Assembly: GCA_012931725.1 (NCBI GenBank)
Contig: CM022951.1
Coordinates: forward strand, 76,571,905 to 76,635,904
Direction of reading: 5' to 3'
Origin: Litsea cubeba
Taxonomy: Eukaryota > Streptophyta > Magnoliopsida > Laurales > Lauraceae
Length of the DNA: 64,000 nucleotides
This document shows, in pieces, positions 45,918 to 56,008 of the stretch. A program made the translations under genes and the position numbers. Numbering within the stretch: position 1 is the first letter of the stretch; every line of letters starts with the position of its first letter. Below the pieces are notes generated by a model. The model was not told where the DNA came from and ran no database searches. It was given only the letters and a program-made list of their open reading frames with translations.

Positions 45918-46487
45918 TAGGGCTGCACATGGGCGGTTCGGATCGGTTTAACACTAAAACCAATAACCAAACCGAACCTGTCGGTTTTTTAATTAACCGA
46001 TCCGATCCGACCGATGGAGAGGGCTTAAACCGAACCGAACCGAACCGTTTGGTTCGGTCCGGTTCGGTCGGTTAAACCGTTGTTTTTTATTTTTTATTTT
46101 GAAAATCAAACATTGGAAATTTCAAAATGATGATACCCCGTCCTTTGCATTTATTCCAATATTTAGTGCAAACATAAAAATCCAACATTCCAGTAACCCA
46201 TATAAAAAATAATTTTACTCCACAAAGAGAGTTTGGACTAAAAGCAAGTGCATAAAAACGAAACCCTAAGGCTAAAATAGTAAAAAAGCAATACTTAAGT
46301 TATTGTATACGGTCGGTTCGGTTTAAGCGGTTAACCGTGGGCTCAATCCGATAACCGACCGATGTAAGCGGTTTTTATTATTTTCAAACCGTTAACCGAA
46401 CCGATCTACTATAAACCGATCCGAACCGCCCGGTTCGGTCGGTTCGGTCCGGTTTTACGGTGATATCGGATTTATTGTGCAGCCATA
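45918..46487. mobile_element. non-autonomous hAT element, GGTTCGG-repeat type
   Basis: Ends TAGGGCTGCACA and, inverted on the right, TATGGCTGCACA. Perfect 8-bp target duplication TGTTATAC (45910-45917 and 46488-46495). Both subterminal thirds are filled with GGTTCGG and CCGAACC, while the middle is plain AT-rich. 570 bp, no coding capacity. Confidence 0.85.
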
Positions 46488-46608
46488 TGTTATACCAGTC
46501 TAATCCGCATCCGACCCGTTTATTAAACGGGTCGAAAACCCCTAACCCGCACTCACCACGGGTCAACCCGACCCGACCCACTTAAACCCGCATAACCATT
46601 GCGGGATA

Positions 46609-47390
46609 TAGGGGTGTGCATCGGTCGGTCGGTTCGGTTATTGACATATTTTTAACCTAACCAAAGTTTTTCGATTAATTTCAACCATTTAACCAAACCA
46701 AATTTTTTTAGAGGATTAACCATCGGTTCGGTTAACCTAAAATATCGGTTTGGATTTTGGTCGGTTCGGTTAACCTAAAATTATTAAGTTTATAACATGA
46801 CTATAGTTATATAGTTAATAGAGTTTACGGTTTATATTCATAAGGTTTTATGTGGTTTATTGTTCCCAATTCAAAAAATAAAAATTGTTTAAGGTTTTAA
46901 ATTGTTGGGACCTTTAACCTTAGGATTTAGGGTTTAATGTCAATGGTTTATATATATTTTTTATATTATTAATTTCATTATCATATTTAATCTTGATAAA
47001 TATAAATATATAATATATTGAAGGTGCTACATTACATGGCAACTTGGTAAGTTACTAAGTTGGTACTTGGTAACATGAATTAATACTTATTAATTGATGT
47101 ATGTTATATTTATTTTGAATTTTTTATATAAGTATTAATAGATTTTCATATTATATACATGTACACATTTTATTATATACATTATATATTTATATAGTAT
47201 GCTATAATTTCGGTTCGGTTCGGTTAATTTGATTAATTTTTTCTGTTAACCGAATCGTTAACCGAAAACCGAAATATTCAAACATCTTTAACCGAACCGC
47301 CCGATCGGTTAAAAATAACCGGTAAATTCGGTTAACGGTCGGTCGGTCCGGTTCGGTTAACCGGTTTTAACCAAACTATGCACACCCCTA
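46609..47390. mobile_element. non-autonomous hAT element, GGTTCGGTTAA-repeat type
   Basis: Perfect 12-bp terminal inverted repeats TAGGGGTGTGCA/TGCACACCCCTA and a perfect 8-bp target duplication GCGGGATA (46601-46608 and 47391-47398). The subterminal parts repeat GGTCGGTTCGGTTAA-like strings, and the core is AT-rich. 782 bp, no coding capacity. Confidence 0.9.
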
Positions 47391-47944
47391 GCGGGATATA
47401 CAGGTCAAGTCGACCCGCATAACCTACATCCATCTAGTAAATCAATCGACTCAACCATGGTTCCCTGCTTGACCCAAACTGACTTTTAAACTCAAATTTG
47501 GTCTAATCTCATTTCAACAATCATTTGATGCGCATTACCTTACTTTCCATTAATTAAAAGCGTGGGGTTGATTTGGTTGTCCATTTATTCTTTTTTAGCC
47601 TATGCATTAAAACTATCAAACTCAATTTTAACTTAAATAAGCGGGTTATGCGGGTCAACCATAACCCGACCCGCTTAATTGTGGGTCATGAATACTTGAC
47701 CCGTGACCGACCGGCCTATTAAACGGGTCGGGTTAAGCGGGTAATATGCGGGTAGGGTCGATTTGGCAGGTCGAATCATATTTTGCCACCTCTATATGCT
47801 GTTAGGGCATTTCATACAAGTGCAAAAAATTGTTCTTATGTTTTCAATTGCTAAGTTATTTGGTGTAAAGAATTCTCTTATAAAAAAGAAAATAATCAGT
47901 TTTTCTGGATATAGTGGGTTTTGATTTCTTAAAAAGTGGATAAG

Positions 47945-48002
47945 AATGCAAGAGGATTTGGCTCAATATAATTGGGACAAGACTTTGATAATGATAATGG
48001 AT
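47945..48002 (+). mobile_element. short RTE LINE 3' fragment
   Basis: GAGGATTTGGCTCA, then AATTGGGACAAGACTTTGAT and an ATAATGATAATGG tail, match the last bases of the LINE at 3190-3290. Confidence 0.6.
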
Positions 48003-48081
48003 AGGAATGTGAGGGTCCTTTCCCATGTGAAAATTGAATTCACATACCAAAATGCTCTTATTGCACAAAGAGAAAATCTAA

Positions 48082-48191
48082 GTGCACCGATGGGGAGCCC
48101 GGGCCATGGGAGCCCTTGGATCCCAGGCGCCTGGGATCCAAGGGCTCCCATGGGCCTGGGATCCAAGGGCTCCCATGGGGAGTCGGTGCAT
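48082..48191. repeat. GC-rich foldback sequence with perfect palindrome
   Basis: Arms 48104-48128 and 48129-48153 are exact reverse complements, 25 bp each with no loop (CCATGGGAGCCCTTGGATCC and on). A further copy of the right arm, preceded by G, follows at 48154-48177. Outer tips TGCACCGA (48083-48090) and TCGGTGCA (48183-48190) are also inverted. The surroundings are AT-rich. It may be a foldback transposon remnant. Confidence 0.85.
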
Positions 48192-48799
48192 GTAGCAGGG
48201 TTGTTGCACAAATAAGTCCTAAGCAAGCAAGTTTCCTCCTATATGAGTCTTGCATAGCTTGAATGCAAGATTTTGTGTTGTAAGATGACATGGATTAAAA
48301 ATTCAATACCACCCTAATGCGAGACTCTAGCAGGTGAAGAAGCACATATAAATCATTATATATGCTGAAAAAGAGTTTTTGTTGCTTCTACTAATATCTC
48401 GAGATTTTGATGGAATTTAATTATCGGAGAAAGTTTAATAATATGTATCGAATGGAGAAGAAACATCAAAGCATGAGATGGGGAATGAACAATTGTCTGT
48501 GTGGAGAAAAAAAAAATACAAGTCGGGGGCTAGTAGTTCTAGATCATGTATGTATGATCTATATTGACATATATAGTGCCACCTACTACATGAATCATTG
48601 AGATGGCAAAGGTGAGGGCACAATCCTCTCCCTTGATAAAATTAAATAACTTTCAAAACATCAAAGATGCAATATTGATGTACCAACTGCTAGGTGCGAG
48701 ATATTATGCATAATTAAATAAAATAATTATTTTTACTAGTGAATTGGGTTGAATTGTCAATTCAAGAGACAATAAAAGGGGAGAAGTTAAATTAAACAG

Positions 48800-49524
48800 G
48801 GGGGGCTCTATTGGCACTACGAAAATCTCTCTTCCCACAGCGAAAAAAAAAATAGATTTTTCTAAACTACCCCTCCCCTCTCTTCCTCCTCCTCCTCCTC
48901 CTCCCTCCTCCTCTTCCCTTCCTCTCCCATCCTCCACCCTCTTCCCTTTGTACCCGACTCATTGCCATCCCCACATGAAAGAGGTAGTACTGTAGAATTC
49001 CTCCTTTAGTGGAAAAGGGAATCCATCAGTGTGGAATCCTCTTGTACAATCGGGGTCGGGGATGTAAATAAATATGATATGGAAAATATTTGGTTTTAAG
49101 CCGCACTTGACCTGTTGGAAACTCGGCACCTTTACTTACAACCAATAAGATGGCATTGGATGATTAGATCCCCAATTAACCTGAAAAAGAGGGCACAAAG
49201 TTAGGTATGGACTATTCCGCCCGCTTGCAGCAGCCCGATCTTCCTCCCGCCGGCGACTGGGAGGGGGAGGGGGAGGGGGAGGGAGAAGAGGGAAAGTAAA
49301 TGGAAGGGGAGGGAGGAAGAAAGAGGGAGAGGGGGAGGGAGACCGGCCACCGCCGGAGACTGGGGGGTGGGGGGAGATGAGGGAAGAGGGTGGAGGGTGG
49401 GAGGAGGAGGAGGAGGGAGGAGGGAGGAGGGGAGGGGAGGGGAGGGGTAGTTTAGGAAAAAATTATTTTTTTATCTTCTAGTGCGGTGGGGAGATAAAAT
49501 TTTACTGTGCCAATAGTACTCCCC
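48800..49524. mobile_element. long-TIR non-autonomous element with C-rich and G-rich arms
   Basis: A perfect 8-bp target duplication TTAAACAG (48792-48799 and 49525-49532) flanks inverted arms of about 160-170 bp. The left arm reads CTCTATTGGCAC, then CTAAACTACCCCTCCCCTC, then a CTCCTC tract. The right arm returns the same in reverse. Long arms suggest a Mutator-like origin, although an 8-bp duplication would also fit hAT. No coding capacity. The unrelated 77-codon frame on the minus strand reads through the GAGGAG tract. Confidence 0.75.
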
Positions 49525-49529
49525 TTAAA

Positions 49530-49760
49530 CAGTTTCAAATTTTAGAAAACTCCTCTTTATTTTATAAAAAAAAGTAAAAAAATTACTTTTTTGTACCCTA
49601 AATGATTCTTCTTTAAAAAAAAAAAGTAAAAAAACTACATTCTTATATCACTAAATGACGAAAGGTCACACTTTGATTTAACGACACCTCTTTTAATGCC
49701 TCTTAATTTGACTGTTCACCTCACTTAACTTTACTAGAAGTTACCATACATGACTATGAC
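49530..49760. mobile_element. possible Tourist-like MITE piece
   Basis: Text with AAAAAGTAAAAAAATTACTTT and CACCTCACTTAACTTTACTAG resembles the stretches at 22330-22640 and 50690-51000. Ends not resolved. Confidence 0.25.
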
Positions 49761-50173
49761 ATAAATTTCCATTAATAGAATACAAAAGTTACAAGCACCA
49801 GTAAATAAGTCCCACAGCTCAAATATCAACTTATATATATGGGGTACACTACAAAACTCCCTAGGAGTTTTGCAAAGAAAAACTTCTCTTTTTTAGCCGA
49901 TCAAAGTTTAACAGACGTCATTATTATTATAACCTTATCTTTTCTCTCTCTATACATGACATGGCATAATCTAATTAGATAACTCCAAGGGGCAAAAACG
50001 CCCCCTTTAGAATGGGGCAGTTTAGAGAATATCCCTATATATAGGCCACGGCTTTCCTAGATAGAGATGATAGAAACCATGGTTGGAACTGATTTTTTGC
50101 AAAGAGAAGGGTCTCAAAGAGTCCTTGAAATCCTCTTATCCCCACCCCATGTGGGCCCCACCACACACTTGAG

Positions 50174-50653
50174 TAGGGGTGTACAAAAAATCCGTCAATC
50201 CGTCAATCCGATCCGATTCGATCCAATCCGTGGATTTTTATCCGATCCGAAGGTAAACGGAATGGTGACGGATTGTAAATTTTGTAATCCGTTAGCAACG
50301 GATCGGTGGCGGATTTCACCCTCAATCCGCGGATACAATCCGATCCGATCCGTTGGTATTAAATATAAATAAAAAAAATATAAGGGGTCTAAATATAAAT
50401 TAAGATGTCTAAATTTAAAATAAGAAAAAAAAATTAAGGTGTCAAAATGTAATTTTTTTATAACATATTTGATATTTTTCTTTTAAAATTAGAGTGAACG
50501 GATTAATCCGATCCGATCCGATCCTCCACGGATCGGATCGGATCGGATTTTAACAACGGATTGGTGACGGATTCCAAATTCGTCAATCCGTTGGTAACGG
50601 ATTGGTGACGGATTTGGCCCAATCCGCACCATTGCGATCTGTGTACACCCTTA
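50174..50653. mobile_element. non-autonomous hAT element, GGATCGGAT-repeat type
   Basis: Ends TAGGGGTGTACA and, inverted on the right, TAAGGGTGTACA. Perfect 8-bp target duplication CACTTGAG (50166-50173 and 50654-50661). Subterminal parts are runs of ATCCGATCCG and its complement, plus GGTGACGGATT strings. 480 bp, no coding capacity; an open frame of 101 codons at 50067-50372 crosses its left edge and is not a gene. Confidence 0.9.
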
Positions 50654-50689
50654 CACTTGAGCTTGCCTCAGCTTACCTTATCCTAAGCT

Positions 50690-51003
50690 GCAACTGAAGA
50701 GCCTGGTTGGGAGCTTTACTTGTAGAGTTGAGTGAAGTGAATGTTATTTTCAAGAAATAATAAAATATGAATGAGTTATGATGGTATTTTATTTTTAGTT
50801 GTTTGAGGAATCTTTTTGACTTTTTTTTTATTGAAAAGGGGAGTTTTTTTTTGTCTTTTAGTGGTAACTTTTTGACTTTGTAAAAAAAAATATGATGGGA
50901 AGTTTGAGATAAAGTGCTTTTTTTGTGGGAATTTTTTGAAAAAATGGGGATCTACTTAACTTTAACTCTACAAGTAGAGTTCCCATTTCCCAAACATGCC
51001 ATA
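50690..51003. mobile_element. probable Tourist-like (PIF/Harbinger) MITE
   Basis: The left part GGTTGGGAGCTTTACTTGTA and the right part, inverted, GTTTGGGAAATGGGAACTCT share ACTTGTAGAGTT. A start close to G(G)CxTGTTTGG is usual for Tourist elements. The interior is rich in CTTTTTGAC-like strings. The TWA duplication was not confirmed. Confidence 0.5.
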
Positions 51004-52387
51004 AGAGAATTGCCCCCATATATATATCTCACCTTATATGAGAGATAGAGGTGGGGGCCTCACATTTAAGTTAATGACATTGAATATAGATATGAGGGTC
51101 CTACATAATCTCTTATTTAATGTGAGAGATATTTTTTATAAAAACATCTCCTATATAAGTACTATACAAAACAATTTAAAAAAAAAGCCCTTTAAGCATG
51201 GAATCCGTAACCTACGAGACGCCGGATTATGCCATTTGCAAATTGAGATACAAAACAAGCCTATTGTACTTGGAAATGTATGAGGGCTCCTTTGGATGAT
51301 TTTAAAATAAGGAAGAAAACAAGACTGGGAGTAGATGTCAACGTGAGTACCGGCATTGTACCTACCAACTTGAAATGACTCATGATCCGTTTTGTATATG
51401 AAACAATATACACTTGGATTTGGTGTATATACTATGATCCAAATGAAGGTTACAGCCAGGTGAGGGCATGAGCAAAGGTTACAGTCAGCAAGTCGGGGCA
51501 TGAGTTGGGCACTTTTGTGCGATGGTTGGAAAAGTCACCATGTGTTTACTCTCGGCTCTCGATGTCATCTTTTTTCGATAAAATACCGAGTCAAGTATAA
51601 GGGAAATTCGACCGAATCATCTTATTTTAATTAGTTATTTACATTCTTAACCATTTAATAGACATATTTAATTTTAAATAATTAATATTTATTTCTAAAT
51701 AATTATGCACAAGGTTTGGAGGCCATCAATTGAAGAAGGATGACTTGAATGTAATTTGAAATATATATTTAATATTTCACATTGGATATTTGGACTAAAA
51801 AATTATGTAATATACAATATTTTTTCTTTTGTTTTTCTTATTGTAGTATTTCTCTTTCATATATAAGTTTCTTAATTTGAATTAATTGATTATTATTAAT
51901 GCATGTAAATAAATATAATATATTTAAATTAGCTTAAAAAGACAAGATTCTCCTGAGTCTCTACATTGACTCGATCGAAGTCCTTTTTTATCTCTTGAAA
52001 AGTAGAGTTCGAGTCACGAGTTTTCTAACATTAATTTGTGCAATGCTTGAATTCAATAGCATAATAGGACTCTCTCTTGTAGCAAATGATTTTGCTAGTT
52101 AAATGAAAATAGTTTAATTTTTGTGCAACAAAAAATATTGTATCATACAACAAAAAGAAGTCAAAAACAAAAACTCACAAAGACTTTCTTGTGTTATCAA
52201 TAAGTTTCTGATGCTATACGAAGTATCCCATATTTTGTGAATCCACATCCTTTTATCAAAGGGCACCTTCCTCAATTCACAAAATATCACGAGTAGTAGA
52301 ATTGATTGACAATATACAACATTGGATTCAGTACATACGAAGAAAAGAAATCTGCATTCATTAATTTTAAAAGTTGTATTAATACTT
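51004..52387. other. intergenic, no gene recognised
   Basis: A stretch at about 51035-51125 (GATAGAGGTGGGGGCCTCACA) has a related copy at 54845-54930 (GTTAGAGGTGGGGGCGTATA), so it is probably a dispersed repeat. The overlapping open frames at 51038-51501 have no domain. Confidence 0.4.
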
Positions 52388-52397
52388 TTATAACAAG

Positions 52398-52645
52398 TTT
52401 TTTTTTTTTTTTTGCTAACCGGTGGTATCCTAGGCCAAGGCCTCTTAGAGCACCTGACTGAATCCCCCGGGACGGTAGCCTCCCCCTGTTTCCACTCACT
52501 GGGCTCGTTGGGCTAGGAAACCTAGCATGGGGGCTCGTTGGGCTAGGAAACCTAGCATGGGGTTCCAACACACCTGGTGGGCTTTGATGCTGAGACCTCT
52601 GGGTGGTTACGAAACGCCCCAACCAACCGCGCTACCAGGCGTTTG
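52398..52645 (-). mobile_element. tRNA-derived SINE
   Basis: Minus-strand head CGCCTGGTAGCGCGGTTGG resembles a pol III box A region. An AGGTCTCAGCATCAAAGCCC box B-like part follows, and a poly(A) tail (poly(T) at 52398-52413 on the plus strand) closes it. A 10-bp target duplication TTATAACAAG lies at 52388-52397 and 52646-52655. It holds a 30-bp unit (GGGCTCGTTGGGCTAGGAAA and on) twice in tandem, at 52501-52530 and 52531-52560. Confidence 0.8.
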
Positions 52646-52655
52646 TTATAACAAG

Positions 52656-55440
52656 TGTTTCATGCAACATTAAATGACAACTTTATTGGTTGAAGCATAT
52701 CATTATAATAGATTTGAGTTGGGTAGAACTACGTACAATGCAGTATTGTTACATTATAGTATGTGCCCGTCTTCAATACATGATGGGGTTACGTTTTCAA
52801 AATCCAAGCCGGTCATCTGTCCTAACACTCTATAGAGTGATTAATGTGTGTAAGTCATTTTTCAAATATGTAAGATGATTCCCATTGGTTTTGACTTTAT
52901 CTGAAACATATGATGAATTTATTTGATATTTCCTTTAATGGGATAGAAATGGAGGGAGCCCCTAGTGTATGATCAATTGAACGGTTGACCCACTGAAATT
53001 TCTTTGATAATTTAGATGTAACAAACACAATGAGTGTTAGAGCCTAGAGGCGGATGGTCGGCATGGATTTTGAAAATGTGGGCCCCTGGGGCGGACTTAC
53101 ACACATGGCGTTGGGGGCAATTGTGTGTCCACTTTTAAAACTCAATTAAACTTCCCGGAAACGCTTCCCAAGGCTACATAAAAGTCTTGGGTGCACCTCC
53201 AAAACCCATATAAAGATTTTGAATTTACCCCCAAAGTCCAACTGTCTTTTTGGAAACAAAAATCTTGAATTCGCCCGGCCATGCATTGACGATGGACCCC
53301 TGCATCATTCTATTTATGTAGCAGCTGCATTGTAGTTCTTCCATGTTGAGTTATATGAGAAGTTGCCTTGCACATGACAAGTTTTTCTTCCGTGTTGGTA
53401 TTTCCTACATTACTTAAATGATTGGGAGAGGCAGTTAATAGTAACAGCTTTTAGTTATGTGGCCGCGCACACGATGAGGGTTTCCTCTGTTTAGGTATTT
53501 ATTTGCTAAAGGACGACTGGGTTTCGAAATGTATTGCCGTGGTGCTTTGTGTAGACATAGTTGTTTGGTTGCACTTTGCGCATTTTGCACACTTTTCACA
53601 TGGACATCATCTCAACAATCCATGAGCTCTTTTGCATTTACTTTCTTTGACTCGGGTTAACCAATTGCGATTGGGTCAAGTCAGATTTGTCATACTTGGG
53701 TCTAGTCCACCAATAGTTGTTGTGTCTCTAGTCTGCTGAACTTTAGGGCTTATGTTGTGTCCCTTTAGTCCAAATTGTCCAAGACTATGCCAACTACCAG
53801 AGGAACCCTTTGCATTGTAGCTGACAATCACCTTTGCCTTAAAAGAACATTATTCAGGGCCTATTTTAATTTTAGAACCACCCTTCTCAAGCCTTCCTCC
53901 TATCTTTCCCATGGATTGGTTCTTTTTCTCTCTCTCCTGTAGTTAAGAGTTAAAGACTTGTGGGTAAGCTGTTGCATGCGCTTGACTAACGTGGGGATTG
54001 AAGATATTTATCGTCTTAAGTAGGCTGTGATCCGTGGCCCAGAGAACTATCTCAATTAATAATGCCCCAGCGATGAATTAGCTCGATCGTGCGTGCTGGA
54101 GTATTCATGGGAAATTCATGGCTCCTAGTCACTTCACTCATTAAAAATCCAAATTGCTGAAATTTGTAATGGGATTGAGACTGGCGTCAAATTCATCACT
54201 TATAAAATACATAAATAATGTAATACGAAAATTTTCTACCCTAATTATTGAATTGACATAGGATGATGATGACCCATGTTAAATGGGGCATTTATTTTCT
54301 TCACTTTTAAAGTTTTCTTAAGTAAGCCCCAGCATGTGGGAAGATCCCGGCTCATCTAAAGTAATCTCTTACAAAAACTACTGAAATGTCTCTGTTGATG
54401 GGACTCATGCCCTCACCACCCTGGCGAGGATTGATCCTTAACACGATAGGCTCAGCACTTACTTTCCCTTGGCTGCTGTGCCAATAAGAACAGAAAAGTT
54501 AAAAAAAAAAAAAAATTGGTATATGAAGATCAAAGACGGCAATAGCATTTTCCCATTTTCACAAAAAGTTCACCAGCACCCAAGCGCACTGAGAGAAAGA
54601 ACGGCTGTGGCGATCACCCCCGCGTCGACATGAACTACCGGTCCACGTGGTGGTCCCCCCTCTACCGTCATCGTGGTAACGGGTAAATATCATACATACA
54701 CCGAATCTTAGTGTATACACTCTGCAAAGAAACAAAAAGCTGTCTATTTCTTTCATTTCCCCGCAAGAACGCGGCTCATGCCCACGAAGAAGTAAAAGCA
54801 ACTAAAGTTAACATGTCTTCCGAAAAAGATCTCTTTTTTATATAAGAGTTAGAGGTGGGGGCGTATATTTAAGTTGTTTTGCATTGAATATTAAATATGG
54901 ATGTGAAAACCCATATTCTATCTCTCGTAATAAGTCCAATATAATTTATATATATTTATATCACATTCGTTGCAACTTGCAACTGCAAAGGGGTTCTAGG
55001 CCATAACAATTTCCTTGCCCACTACGAACACAGTGCAGATTCTCTGTGGAGCTATTTTTCAAGCAAGAATCATGTAATACATATCTAAAACTCTTATCTA
55101 ATACATATCAAGCAAGGTCCAAGTAGAGATAATTTTGCTCGCTTAAGATGGATTCCAATCTTTGTAGGGACGCATCCTCAAATTTAAATTTAATAAGAAA
55201 GGGTCCCACCATCCGAATAATCACATCATTGAAAACATGACTAGGTGCTGCTTGGTGAGCCCTGGCTGATTATGACCAAAAGGAGGGAGGAATGGAATTC
55301 ATTTTGAACCGTGGGGATTATCTCCATCTGGGCCTCGTAATAGAGTTCACGCATCCGTTGTAGGGTTCGAGTGTAACAGATGCATGCGGACGGAAGATTC
55401 GGATTCCTCAGTTCTCAGTCTTCAGTCTTCACCCACTAGC
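52656..55440. other. intergenic, no gene recognised
   Basis: No exon chain, RNA gene or element end was fixed. Open frames are short. The right part is presumably far-upstream sequence of the GT8 gene. Confidence 0.4.
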
Positions 55441-56008
55441 TGCATCCCCTTGTACTCTGGCATCTAAACGGCTATAACAAGATCTAATTATTAGCCACGT
55501 GGCGTACTGACGAAATTGGCGGGGCCTTCATTGCTCCGACCATCAGATGCGAGTAAATCTTTTCGTTTTAGAATTAGAATATAATCCATAGGTCCCGATC
55601 GAAACGGACGCGAACTTGTTTTTAGCTATTTCTTCGATTCTTCTTCTCTCGAGGCCGAGGGAGCAGAGAGAGAGAGAGAAGGGCGAACTCCAATTTTTTC
55701 CCTTTTCCTTTTTTTTTTTGCAACTCTATCAAATCCATCTCTTCCTTTACTTTCGTTCTCTCTCCAACTCGCTCACAACTGGCTGTAGAAAGCTGCAATC
55801 TTCGATCTGATATCTTCTGTTTATAGGTTTTGGATTCTGAAAAGTGGAAACGAGATTGGAGAAAAGAGAATCCTTTTCATCTCTTTCGTATTTATTGTTA
55901 TTATTATAGCTGATTCTGGAGCCTTGAAAGGTTGATTCTTTCAGAGAAGATTTCTGGTTTTGTTTTGGGGTTTCTTTTTCATGTTTGGCTGCTGAAAGGG
56001 AAGGGAGG
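55441..56008 (+). promoter_or_regulatory. promoter and 5' leader region of the GT8 gene
   Basis: A perfect 10-bp G-box palindrome, GCCACGTGGC, lies at 55494-55503, about 510 bp ahead of the ATG. G-boxes bind bZIP and bHLH factors and are common in light- or ABA-responsive promoters, but its use here is inference. A CT/GA-rich stretch (about 55640-55685, with GAGAGAGAGAG) and T-rich leader follow, as is usual around plant transcription starts. No clear TATA box was picked. Confidence 0.45.

Larger units (their letters stand above)
45850..47800. mobile_element. older hAT-like element, GACCCG-repeat type, hosting two nested hAT elements
   Basis: Outside the two nested insertions the sequence is rich in CGGGTCG and GACCCG motifs on both sides. 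Its ends look like AGAGGTGTAATGGGGTCGGG (about 45859) and, inverted, AGAGGTGGCAAAATATGATT (about 47793). No clear target duplication remains, so it is older than its guests. Confidence 0.5.

Noticed and set aside
48104..48177. MicroRNA precursor
   Set aside because: The stem is perfectly paired with no loop and shows no miRNA-like asymmetry; without small RNA data a miRNA call is not supportable.
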